Of a DNA stretch of 64,000 nucleotides, positions 45,106 through 55,856 are shown one piece after another. Source of the DNA: Craspedostauros australis (lineage: Eukaryota; Bacillariophyta; Bacillariophyceae; Mastogloiales; Achnanthaceae). The translations under genes were made by a program, and so were the position numbers. The notes below the pieces were generated by a model that saw nothing but the letters and a program-made list of their open reading frames with translations, had not been told where the DNA came from and ran no database searches. How positions within the stretch are numbered: position 1 is the first letter of the stretch; the number at the start of each line of letters is the position of its first letter. The DNA is taken from positions 682,001 through 746,000 of the forward strand of contig JAMXDE010000009.1 in the NCBI GenBank assembly GCA_026770025.1, given 5' to 3'.

Positions 45106-45832
45106 GGCTGCCGTCGCAATTGTGCTTGTGCAATCGTATTTTGCAGGTTGTATGGAGCAGACTTGATTATCTGCGCGTCTTCTATTGGATCTCCTTGTTG
45201 GCTCTGGTGCTTGGACGATGGGATGCTCTGTCGTGATGTCAATGTTGACGATGGCAACTTCTTCAGCGGTGGTCGCGTCGCGTGGCGTCGTGCCACTTCG
45301 TGTGTTGTCGCCAGTGATGACAACGAGCGCGGTTGTGGTTTGCAACCTTTCTCGTTTGGTGTCTTCTTTGTCCACGATTTTGGTGGGAGGTTTGGCGGCA
45401 GAACCGTAATGATGGCCAGGCGGTCTTGATGATGGACTCATCGACTCGACTGACTCAAAACAGTTGCGTTCGACTAAGCCAATCGATCGGGTCAAATAAC
45501 TCGTGGATCTTTTGTGTTCTTCCAAAAAATCCGCAGAGACATTCCTGTTGTGCACAAGCGCAAGCTTCGAGCGTGTTTGCTGTTTGTTCTTGTTGAGAAT
45601 CATCGCGTTGCCACGAACGCCTGCCGTTTCGTCGGCCTTCGCCACCCAAGACGGCGAAGATCACGAGAGATGTCCATCGCGCGAACAAGGAGTGGGATTC
45701 CATGCGCACACGTATGGCAACTCGCACACAGTGGACAACATTTGCGACCATCTCCAGCACCCGTGACATTCGCAATAAAGCATAATAGCACCAGTTGCAT
45801 CAGCAATTGCGGTCCTTTGAACAGGCAAGCGA
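45106..45832. promoter_or_regulatory. shared upstream region of divergent TIM10 and F-box genes
   Basis: About 730 bases between divergent start codons. Overlapping open frames on both strands show no family sequence. No individual regulatory site identified. Confidence 0.5.
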
Positions 45833-48253
45833 GTGAAGGAGACAACGATGGAAGTGAAGACGGAATCGACGCAGGCGGAAGCCGATGTGGGTGCTGCCGT
45901 GCCAGCTCCGACGCCGCTGTCGTCCACGTCTGCCGAGGCGACGGTCACCACGAGCAACATGACTGAGGCTTCCAAGGCAGCTGATGAAGCGATGGGTGGT
46001 GATGCTATTGCGCCAGCAGCACCGACACCATCACCGATGGAGGCAGGAGCGGGGGTGAGCGCCACCATCATCCCACCATCCATGTCCTCCACGATGCAGT
46101 ACCAGCTGGCCATGCTGTCGACGATGCAAGAATTGACGATACGCAGCGAGGTGGAGACATGCGTGACTGAGATGCTGCTGGATGTGGAGGCCACGCACTA
46201 CCTGCAGCAGCATCTGCGCGTCAAGACGGCGGAAGAGAAGGCGGACTTCTTGGAGCTGCAGCAGCAGTCTACCGTCGATGAAACCAATGCCATGCTGCAG
46301 GATCGGAAACAGACGCAGATGCAGCTGGCGGACGATCTCGTCAAAGAAATGTGGCAATTCAATCGGGACATTCAATCGCTAGTGCTGTGGAAGCAGGCCA
46401 ACGAAGAGAAGATTGCCTATTACGAGCAGCTGGAGACCGAGCTGGAGAACACCAAGGCGCAATTGAACAGGGCGCAGGAGGCGGGGGTGTCCACACCCGC
46501 AGCTGCGACAGCAGCAACAGTCAATGCGCAAGCGCAGTCAACAACCATCACAACCACGAGCGCCAACACTAGTGCAAGCCCGACGAAACAGGACATTGCC
46601 AAAATTGAGCAATCACCCTCCTCTCTTCTGGACAAGGGTGAAGGGAGCGCATCTAACGAACCTGCGGTCACGAGTCAACTGGTGGCGGCAGCTCCTGCTG
46701 CAAAACCGAGCGCTGACGGCGTTGCACGATCCCAGCCAGCGTCCCAAACCCAAACAACAGGCACAGACGAACCTGCCGGCGCGACTGTTGTCGATATACC
46801 ACCATTGACAGCCTCAACTGCTGCTGCTGACGTTGTTGTTCCTGCTGACACTGACAGCGGTGCAGTCGTTGAAGAAGATTCCAAGCCGGCTGCTGTTGAT
46901 ACTGCGAAGAGCGAACAACCGGTTTCACTTGAGGACGCCGCATCTCCAGCCACCTCAGCTCCGAATGCGGCAAAAACAGAGTCAAAGCCAGAGGCCAAAG
47001 TAGCAGATGGCAGTGCAAAGGCTGCGGAGCAAAACCAACCAGAAGAGGTCGAGGATGAAGAAGCCGCAGTGACTCTTGTCGAAGATGAAGCAGAGACCAA
47101 AGTGCCAGGGCTTGTGGAGGTCGACGTTGAAATCCTCATGCGGATCTTTGGCTTTCTCAGCCCCATCGATATTCTCAATACCGCACAAATCAATCTGTCG
47201 ATGTACACGCGCGTGGATGTGCTCTTCGATATCGCTGAGGATGGGCACACTGCTCCAGGCACCGTTCCACAAGTCACCGCGCCAACACCGGCACCCGCGG
47301 CAGCTCCAGCGGCAGCAAAGCCACCAGCGCCCGCGCCTGCGACGGCTACTACGAGACCTGGTACCGTCAAGCCACCGCCACCATCGTCGTCGAAAACCAC
47401 GCAGGGTACGACCGTTTCTGCATCCACAAAACCAGCACCAAAGCCAGCGCCGAAGCCGGCACCAAAGCCAGCACCCAAACCCGCTCCTGCTGAATCCAAC
47501 GCCGTCTCTGGCCTTGGCATAGGTCTGTTCTCGATGCTCCAACCACGGGGCCTGGCAGGAAACGCATCTGCTCCGCCTGCATCCAAGCTCGCACCGGGTG
47601 GTGCGGCCGCAGGAAAGGCGCAGCCGCTCAACGCAAGCGTCGCGCAGTCCATGGCGTCCAAACTGTCGGACACGGAACTCGCCGCCATCATCTCCATGAC
47701 GGAAAAGCTGTCCAAGATGGAGAGGCAGCTCATCACGATCACGAACGAGAAGGAGGAGCTCCAGGCCAGGTTGTCCGGTACGGAAGCTGTCAAGCAATTC
47801 CTGATCGGCAAGGTCCGCGATGCAGAGAGCAAGCTGCAGAAGAATCAAGAAAATGAGATCAAGGTGACGCAGCAGATATCGAGCGATCAGGAAGTGATAG
47901 CCTTCCTCGATGGTCGCGTGCAAGAACTGGAGGGCACCATGCTGACCACCGTGGAGGACAAGTCTGCGACAGAAGCGGAACTCTCCAGCCTTAAGGCGTC
48001 GTCGTCCAACAAGATCACCGTCCTCACGGATATGCTGAAGTACGAGCGTGAGAAGCTCCGCGAGCAGGAATCGGAATGGAAGGCTACCAAGAAGGTCCTC
48101 GTCAAGGAGGTCAAGAGCTGCCGAGCGCAGATCGTGGCGTTGCAGGCGGAACGTGACGGATACAGAGAACAGAACGAGCTGCTCAAGCACGCCATCACGT
48201 CTCCATCAGGCGGAGGTTCCAAAGGAGATCCTTCGAACCGATTCAGAAGATGA
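45833..48253 (+). CDS. F-box-like protein with long coiled coils and (KPAP)n spacer
   Basis: Single-exon frame of 806 residues; Met6 (45848, MEVKTES) is an equally good start. An N-terminal Ala/Thr-rich region leads to a helical, coiled-coil-like segment (about 80-215, e.g. LQQHLRVKTAEEKADFLELQ). A long disordered Ala/Thr/Glu-rich stretch follows. At about 427-462 the segment VDVEILMRIFGFLSPIDILN, continuing AQINLSMYTRVD, matches an F-box: L-x2-I-x3-L-x-P-x-D-L-type spacing. F-boxes bind SKP1 in SCF ubiquitin ligases. A Pro/Ala linker then includes five near-perfect KPAP units (about 47443-47490). The last 165 residues form a strong coiled coil (MTEKLSKMERQLITITNEKE; ESKLQKNQENEIKVTQQISS). 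No WD40 or LRR substrate-binding domain is present, so the coil may serve as the partner-binding part. Exact function unknown. Confidence 0.78.
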   Translation: MKETTMEVKTESTQAEADVGAAVPAPTPLSSTSAEATVTTSNMTEASKAADEAMGGDAIAPAAPTPSPMEAGAGVSATIIPPSMSSTMQYQLAMLSTMQELTIRSEVETCVTEMLLDVEATHYLQQHLRVKTAEEKADFLELQQQSTVDETNAMLQDRKQTQMQLADDLVKEMWQFNRDIQSLVLWKQANEEKIAYYEQLETELENTKAQLNRAQEAGVSTPAAATAATVNAQAQSTTITTTSANTSASPTKQDIAKIEQSPSSLLDKGEGSASNEPAVTSQLVAAAPAAKPSADGVARSQPASQTQTTGTDEPAGATVVDIPPLTASTAAADVVVPADTDSGAVVEEDSKPAAVDTAKSEQPVSLEDAASPATSAPNAAKTESKPEAKVADGSAKAAEQNQPEEVEDEEAAVTLVEDEAETKVPGLVEVDVEILMRIFGFLSPIDILNTAQINLSMYTRVDVLFDIAEDGHTAPGTVPQVTAPTPAPAAAPAAAKPPAPAPATATTRPGTVKPPPPSSSKTTQGTTVSASTKPAPKPAPKPAPKPAPKPAPAESNAVSGLGIGLFSMLQPRGLAGNASAPPASKLAPGGAAAGKAQPLNASVAQSMASKLSDTELAAIISMTEKLSKMERQLITITNEKEELQARLSGTEAVKQFLIGKVRDAESKLQKNQENEIKVTQQISSDQEVIAFLDGRVQELEGTMLTTVEDKSATEAELSSLKASSSNKITVLTDMLKYEREKLREQESEWKATKKVLVKEVKSCRAQIVALQAERDGYREQNELLKHAITSPSGGGSKGDPSNRFRR

Positions 48254-49155
48254 GACGCAGCCCAACACCGAACCGTCTCCATCCCCGTGTGATGGTCGTT
48301 CAACTTCAATGGATTACTATTCTGAAGTATTCTAATGCGCAAGTAGAGTCATACTTGTCTTATCTGCGATTCTCCTCTACTCGAAAAGGATCTTGACTTT
48401 CATGCCCTCACTCCATGGTCGTACCTCGTACTCGTCCATCGCGGAGTTTACAATCGAACGCAATGCCCGTCTTGTTTTCGGTCTGTCATTCCCACCACTG
48501 ATTGTGATCGAACAAAGACACGAACACAAGTCCATGGCGGCACAGTAGCCACAACACAAACCACAAACTCGCGATTCCAAGTTGGGTTGCATCACCACTG
48601 TCTTCGGCACCTGCACCCTCATTCCTTTCTTTCAACGATGACGTTTGATCAGGCGGAGGGAGTGTTGGTAAATCTCCTCATAGTACGCGTACCCTGCACC
48701 CAATCATGGGGATAGTACACTGGATGCACCAGATGCGGGTGACAAAGCAGAGAGGCAACCACATGTCCTGCCGCGCGTTTCGAACTGCGCGACTTGACGT
48801 GTGTTTTCGTGGATGATCCAATCCCAAACACGCGCCGTCCGCGTGCACACAGATTGATGGCATGAGTACAGCACGTATCATACGACTATCTTCACCAATG
48901 AATCTCCCAAGGATGACACGTTTCTAAGATACCATGCATTGCACACAAGAAGTATTGTGACGTACGTCGTTGCGAGGACGAAAGACGCGATCTTTCCTTG
49001 CAGACGACCCGCCGCACGGGGACGAGAATGATATGCCGATGCCGCAGGCAAACCAAGCCAAGCTGATCGCGAGAACGATGAGCACTCCCATCCACGCTTC
49101 CATCACAATTCGCATCCAGCAAAGCACAGAAGCAACGATTCCAAAAGACCTCAAG
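48254..49155. other. intergenic upstream of RPE
   Basis: About 900 bases in tandem orientation with no recognisable gene. It holds the RPE promoter. The open frame that runs into RPE exon 1 from 48970 has no conserved sequence before the Met at 49156. Confidence 0.55.
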
Positions 49156-50596
49156 ATGATGTTCCGATTCGCCGCCCTCTCTGCTGTTGCTTTCGCAGCA
49201 ACGGCTGATGCATTTACCGTGAGTCTCCTGCCTGTCTTTCTGCCGACAGAATTGTACTGGCGATCACATTCCACGAGAGAGCAACTCCCGACTGTGTTGG
49301 TGTTGGTATCGACACTTGATTGGGATACAACTACACATGCAAAGCACCGTGGCGCCTGAAGCCCAAACAATGCCAGCCAACGTTCTGTTGCCGAGAGGAA
49401 CCGATACTCGGGAAGATGATGCTATGATCAGACTGGGCCCATCAAATGCACACCAACTTCGCCTTTCTCATCATGCCGTGTGATCACAATCTCTTTTCAC
49501 CACCTCGTCACCATCGGAACATGCTTATCATTCTCGCAACATCCGATACCACAGATAAATAAAAACGCAGCCCGCTCATCGACAGCACTGAACCTGTACG
49601 GCGAACCTCGCAAGGTGCAGATCATCCCATCCGTCCTTCCGGCTGATTTCGGAAAGCTCGGCGCCGACTGCAAGACCTTGGAAGACGCTGGCTGCGACCG
49701 CATCCAATTCGATGTCATGGACGGAAACTTCGTTCCAAACTTGACGTACGTCTCACGATCACCACACCGAGCGATCTTATCTGCTGTTGATCCGACTTTG
49801 TGCGCAAACCTCCAGTCTCGTTGAAAACATATTGGATGTTGCACTTGTGCCATGCTACCTGCAGATGCCCAATCGAAACATACATTTGATGGAATGGAAT
49901 AATGCCCGTCGCTGCCGCCATGCGTACATCCAACATCTCTAACGGGCTCTCCATCACAAACGCATGCGCACATACACACACTTTCTTCACCTCTGCCCCT
50001 TTTTCATTGCTCACGAATGCGTCAGGTTCGGGCCAGACACAATCAGGTGGTGTCGTCAATACACGACTTTGCCGTTCGAGACGCAACTCATGGTCAGCGA
50101 AAAGTGCACAGATGCCATGCTCGATCAATTCGTGGAAGTCACGAAGGGACCAAACGGAGAGCCAGGCGTCGTCATCGTCCACGTGGAGGCCTGCACCCAC
50201 TTGCACCGCGCTCTTTCCAACATCCGCGCAGCCGGCGGATCGCCATCGGTTGCCCTCAACCCGCACACCCCTGCCGAGATGATCGAGAATGTCTTGGACT
50301 TGGTCGACCACGCTTTGGTCATGACTGTCAACCCAGGATTCGGCGGACAGGCCTATATCCCAACTATGACGGACAAGATCGAGAAGATTCGCAAGTGGAT
50401 CGTAGACCGTGACCTGGATGTTGACATCGAGGTGGACGGAGGAATCAAGGCCACCAAGGAAACCATCGGCGAATGCGCCGCAGCTGGCGCCAACTGTTTC
50501 ATCGCAGGATCCGGACTCTTTGCATACGATGACATGTCGCAAGGTGTCAAGGAGCTCACAGCCCTCGCACTGGAAGGCCAGGGCATCACTGAATAG
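49156..50596 (+). CDS. RPE: ribulose-phosphate 3-epimerase, probably plastid-targeted
   Basis: Exons 49156-49218, 49555-49745 and 50026-50596 (phases 0 and 2; ACC|GTGAGT, TACCACAG; GAC|GTACGT, GCGTCAG) give 274 residues. RPE interconverts ribulose-5-phosphate and xylulose-5-phosphate in the Calvin cycle and pentose phosphate pathway. The first exon encodes only MMFRFAALSAVAFAATADAFT, a complete signal peptide with the A-F plastid junction, so targeting and enzyme are on separate exons. The enzyme begins VQIIPSVLPADFGKLG; DVMDGNFVPN carries the metal-binding His-position region and Asp74; the second splice rebuilds PNLTFGPDTIRW. VHVEACTHLHRAL, LVMTVNPGFGGQAYI and VDGGIKATKET complete the TIM-barrel landmarks. 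In the family consensus DGHFVPN the residue after Gly is His; here it is Asn, in DGNFVPN. Confidence 0.94.
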
Positions 50597-51268
50597 ACCA
50601 GCTATCGCATCGACTGCCCTCCTGAGTCCGTCGAGCAACGAAACACCACGCAGCTTCATGGAACAATATCCACGATCCTTACCGAAGGAAATGAAAGGAG
50701 GTTGTCAAACCCATCCGACATTTATTCGCAGATGCGACGAGATACATCAATGACTGTACTCGTGCATCTGTGATACCTCGCAACTGCAATGTAACACGCT
50801 AGAAAATTGCATTTGTTTTGGGAACGCTCTATTGGAACACTCACCCAAAGCTCAGCCCTGATGGCGGCGAGAGCGATTGATGGATTCGAGATGTGCGTGG
50901 GTTGGACAAGAATTGTTTGAGCACCAGGATACTGGCAACATCAAGCTGCGACCATCCGAAACCACCTTGGCGACTACTACAACGGTCAGTCACTTCACAT
51001 CTTCACCAATAGTGTATAGATGCGAACTTGTGTCTATTGTTTTCCTTCGTTACCGTCCATTTTGTTGTTTTGTTCGTGTATTTGATCCGTCCACGTGTTG
51101 CATGATACGGCGGTCTCTGCATTCATTGGTTCATGCATACATCCAGGCGAACTTCGTCGATTCGGCCGTGTACATCCACCTCCTCTTCAATCGATTCGTT
51201 GTGACTTTATGCTCCAAAAAGCTACATGCAACGGCTGCGACCTGCCTGTGCATTCAATTCAGTGCAGC
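50597..51268. other. convergent 3' flanks of the RPE and AhpC/TSA-like genes
   Basis: About 670 bases. I see no gene, RNA or repeat. Confidence 0.6.
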
Positions 51269-51844
51269 TTAATGCATCTGACCACGAGCCGGGTAGTGGT
51301 TGGCACGGGCCCATGATAGACCACCAACCAACTCCTCAATGTTTGGACGGCTGAATGGTGCCGACTGTGTCACCTCGAAGAATAGGTTCTTGTTGCCGTC
51401 AACCACGAACAGACCTGGCTCTGAAAACACACTGGGCTCGGCAGTATCCGGGCGACCAGCCGACATGTACAGTCCCCATTCCTTGGCCTGCTCTGCAGTG
51501 AGGCCGTACGCCAATGGAAGCTTCAGCTCTGCATCGCTCTTGTCGACAACCGCGTCCTTCATGGCGATCGCCTTCTCTTTCGTATCCATAGAGATGGCGA
51601 CGATGCTCATGTTGGCCTTGAGGAGATCTGAGTAGTAGGCCTCGATCTGTTTGAGCTGGCCAACGCAGATGGGGCAGTGGATGCCACGGTAGAAGACAAG
51701 GAGGGTGTAGTTGTGTTTGGCGGTGTCAGAATCGGGCGTGACCTCGATGTTGTTCTTTACGATGGTGTCATGGAGGTTGAATGTGTCACCAGAGATGGTT
51801 GGGAGGACAAGGGCTGGGACGGTTTGGTTTGGGAAGACGGTCAT
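51269..51844 (-). CDS. AhpC/TSA (peroxiredoxin-like) thioredoxin-fold protein
   Basis: I start at Met 51844 (MTVFPNQTVPALVLPTISG), giving 191 residues. The frame extends 37 codons further upstream, but those are Asn/Thr/Gln/His-rich leader. The family reduces peroxides or acts as a thiol-disulfide redoxin. The key motif is FYRGIHCPICVGQL with Cys57 and Cys60, a CxxC within the AhpC/TSA context, preceded by the typical start 'P-x-L-x-L-P-T-x-x-G-x-T-F-x-L'. SIVAISMDTKEKA and SVFSEPGLFVVDGN are the following strands. A CxxC in place of the lone peroxidatic Cys (PxxxTxxC) suggests the peroxiredoxin-like redoxin subgroup, not a 2-Cys peroxiredoxin. No signal peptide or leader, so probably cytosolic. 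Single exon. Physiological substrate unknown. Confidence 0.87.
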   Translation of the reverse strand: MTVFPNQTVPALVLPTISGDTFNLHDTIVKNNIEVTPDSDTAKHNYTLLVFYRGIHCPICVGQLKQIEAYYSDLLKANMSIVAISMDTKEKAIAMKDAVVDKSDAELKLPLAYGLTAEQAKEWGLYMSAGRPDTAEPSVFSEPGLFVVDGNKNLFFEVTQSAPFSRPNIEELVGGLSWARANHYPARGQMH

Positions 51845-54800
51845 TTTGGAAGTGGGTCGTTGCTTGTTGTTGATGCGTTGCTTGTGGGTGGTTGTTTGTA
51901 TTGTGTGTTGGTTTGAATGTGATTTGATTTTATGAGATTGATGGAATGGCTCCAATTCAAGTTCATCTCTCCATCACAGATCCAACGACAACCCATCCAT
52001 CATTGATCATCCATCAAGTGTTGCACGTTGAGCATCATTCCATGATGGTTGGCTGGGCAGATACGTCGACATTGCGAATGGCAGGATCCAACACTGCTGT
52101 TGATCCATGAAGTTCGAAGAAGGCGTCAACCAGATGATGCCATGGAGATGGTGGACACGGATGGGCCATGCGGGGAAAGGAGCCAAGGCTGCAATTGCAT
52201 GGTATGGTATGAAGACGGCTGTCACGATGATTCTGTTCGGCATACGAATGCGTTGGCTTGCTTCGGAGATGTTGATATCCTGCTCGGGAACTATCCATGC
52301 CATGGTGGTTTCGCTAGGAGATATTTGAGCTGTGAGTGCGTTTGTGTTCCATGACATTCGGGGAATAGACTGGAATGGCGGAAAAGAATGGAGAATCTGC
52401 GAAGATCAGTGATACCGCTCATTGGATCGGGAGATGAGGGACACACTGACTCCAACAATCATTGACAACTCGATTGAATACTGTATAGGGACACCCTATT
52501 ATGTGCAACAGCGCGCTGTTCACTCGTTGGACAAGAGTTGTCTCAACAAAGGACGACAAGTGGACATTGAGCCGAACAATACGGGACCAAACCACAAATG
52601 TGCGATATTTGTAGCTATTGCACTTAGTGAGATCACTCGATTCAGTTCTTGATCTTGTTGCGCCTGTCGAATACAGTCACCAATCACAACACGCGAGCGT
52701 CGCACCCAGTCATTCCTGATGTCGAACAAAACCAACACCACAAAATCAACACATCACATCACATGTTCTCTCCTGTGTGTGGCGTCACTCCCAGCACTCG
52801 TCTCATGGCCAATACTCAAACGATGTTGTTCATACCAGTACCAACAATCGGCACCACTGGTACTATTAACACTATTATCACAACTAGCACTTGTTGGAAA
52901 TCTGGGGTGGTGGTGATAGTAGAAAGCTAATCGTTTGTTAGAATCTACTTCTCTGAACTGTGAGCTCTTCATTGCTCTCAACTTCCAAAGTTCGATCTCC
53001 TCCTGAGACCTCCATGGGTTCATCTGTTGGTCTAGCATGCATCCACCTTGCATTCATCGCAGATTCATCATGGACATGCATGCCTGACCAATTTCCCCAC
53101 ATCCGTGCACTCATTGCGTTGTCTTGCCTCTGATAGTTTTGTTGGCATAGGCATCGCTGAATCACAGGCATCACCTGACTCGTTCCATTCAATCGGATCA
53201 CAGTCTCCATGTTTCACAAGAGCAGCTTGGATGCTTCTTCCTCTTGACTTCTCATCAGGGACAATTCCGATCCTTTCCGATCCTTCTCCGATCATTCACT
53301 GGTTCGTTATCAGAGACCCGTTCACAAGCCATCTCACACTTTGCGACGCTGGCCTGTCTCGAATACGCTTTTCTTGTTCGTTGCGACATACGGGCTGTAG
53401 TTGAGTGTATTGTGATGCTGGTCATGAATCCAACATCGCCGCCCCCTGCGACATACACATATGATTCCTATTCCTGCATTGAGGTCACGAACGTCACGGT
53501 CCGGTTCGCATTCGGCACGTGGCGCTCTCCACCACAAAAACACGTGCAGCTCACAAGTTTGCTGTCACAAAAATCCAAAGCGGGAGGTGCGGCAATATAC
53601 CGTTTCAAGACGCTCGACTACACACTCTTGGGAGGCGCGTCAATTTGGTGTTTCAGAACATCCGATTCCTGACAGGCACGAAGATATATGTCATCGACAA
53701 CTGTTGTATGTTACAGACTGACGCATTGTCTTTCGGTTGAGTCTGACGAAGGTAGGAGTGCGCGATGAGCAGCAGGCTGTGTCTATCGATATGCTTATGT
53801 GTTTTAGTCTGCTTCGGCACAGTGGGCACACATAGGAGAGAAGGGGAGAACCCAATTCACTATCGAAGATAGACTGGCTGTGTGGGATGAGTTGGATGCT
53901 CTGTACAAATGGTATCACATGGGATCTACAGTATCAGACCAAGGTACTCAGGATGTAGTGTGCATAGAGGAGGTCGAAGAGAGTTCAGATCTGGCGGAGA
54001 TTGTAAGACGTGGCCAACAAAATGACCAGTTTTCAAGCTGTGACAGTCATCGGTCATTCACCAAAACAGTCCCAGCCATTCTAGATTCTTCTTTCTAATT
54101 TACCGCAGCTTACGCATGGACTGAATGGGTTTGACAACGAACTGCGAGCGGTCAAGGCACTGCAATCTCTTGCGGACGGAGTAGTGGGTATGTTCGATCA
54201 TTTCGCCCGCGAGAACAGAGATACACTTCTCCCCATCTCGCCAAGAAATGTCTGAGACCGAAGTAACCGGTGGTTTATTGTAACGATATTTCAAGTACGA
54301 ACATGCCTCGAGTATTCCCACGTGTGTACGAGTGTCTGGAGACGATGATTGGCTGTGCTTCTTCGTTGTCATTCGTGAAGTGAGCACGATGAATAATCAC
54401 CCCAATCGAATCAAGAAGAATAAGGAGTCTTCGAGTGTCTACTACACGAGTACGAGACAAGGATCCCGCGTTGATGGAACAGCCGTACTCCTTTCACGAG
54501 GAAACACCTGACATCGCCTTCCACCCTTTGCCTCTCGTATCGTTCTTGCTCTTGCTCTTGCTCTTGGTCGTGAGATACGACTGCGAACAAAGGCATTGCG
54601 AAAGAGAGTGAAAGCTGTCATGGTCCACCATTCGTGGTTGTATACCTTGACCATGAGAATGAGTGTGATACACCACGATTTGCAGAAGTGTTTCGTGGGA
54701 GAGATCTTTTTCGTTCTGCTTCGGACTCTGTGGTGGTACGGAGCCGCATAAGTCTCCGCTCCTCCTTGTGCGTTATGTGCAGCATCGGCGGCCGAACTGT

Positions 54801-55856
54801 GTATGGAGTGGAACACCAAGAACGTCTTCTGTTGGGTTGCCCGAAGATCGCATGCATTTTTCCATATTTCTCATTTGAAAGAAACAATCAGAATTACCAA
54901 GAGCGCGCTTTCTCCTTCCCGGGTGTTGCGCGCCAAGGAATTGAACACACACACACCTTACAGAACCCTCAAGGACCAACGAAGATTGCTGCCTCTCGGC
55001 AACCAACATGGATGGGAGGCATGTCACCTATCAAGGACGTCTTGTGCAGAGCCATCGTCCTCTTCCTGTGCACCATACCATACTTCTCCACATGAAAGTA
55101 CCCATGCTCGCTCCGAACGATCTTGGATCCCTTTTCACATCTCATAACATCTCATAAAAACAACCATCTCACAACACCAACAGCGACAACGACGATAACT
55201 TATAGAAGTCGTACAACACCTAACTGCAAGCAAAACACAACCACAGCCATCTCGAAACACACCACCAACTGATCGAAAACCGAAACAGAACGGGGTCAAC
55301 GGTACGTTCATTTGTGTGCATCATGGCCGTGGCCATTGTCAACACCGTGGTACAAGGCAGCAGGTGCCCACGCGCCGCTGTGACCGGCGTGAAGAGTCGT
55401 TTCCCGGTCCAGTTTGCCAGCCACCTACACACTCTCGGAATCGTCCTCTGCTCTACCTGCGAGCTGTTCTCATGGTGGTCTACCGATGTCAGAATGTGTT
55501 CATGCAATGCAATGCAATGCAATGCAATGCAATGCCACTTTACTGCCACGTTCGGCAACAGCAGACTTCGTTCTCGTTCTCCCTCATTCTCAGATACTCG
55601 CTAATCACAGGCTCACCACATTGTCCACTTGTTCGTTCATCCAAAATCACGACGCTTCTCTCAACAAACAAATCGCTGGACGGATCGCACGTTGACTCCT
55701 GTCTGATCTGGCTACTGTCAATGATGTGGTTCGTTTCCACCTATTCTTCGCATTGTACAACACGTCTGCGACCCTTCTGCATCTGCGTGCGCACTGTTCC
55801 GTTCCATACCGATAATGACACACACTGACAAACCAACCAACCAACCAATAGCAACC
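51845..55856. other. 4-kb gene-poor region
   Basis: No frame here has a recognisable domain, signal peptide plus body, or plausible exon pairs. Short frames overlap on both strands. It includes a GCAAT array at 55502-55535 and a CTCTTG repeat at about 54542-54567. It may hold non-coding RNA or lineage-specific short genes that I cannot identify. Confidence 0.5.
55502..55535. repeat. (ATGCA)n array, about 6.8 units
   Basis: Perfect pentamer array about 320 bases upstream of the secreted Cys-repeat protein. Confidence 0.95.

Noticed and set aside
46675..48190. 385- and 402-codon open frames on the minus strand
   Set aside because: Both are antisense shadows of the F-box/coiled-coil gene, with Ser/Ala or Arg/Leu-rich composition reflecting its low-complexity linkers.
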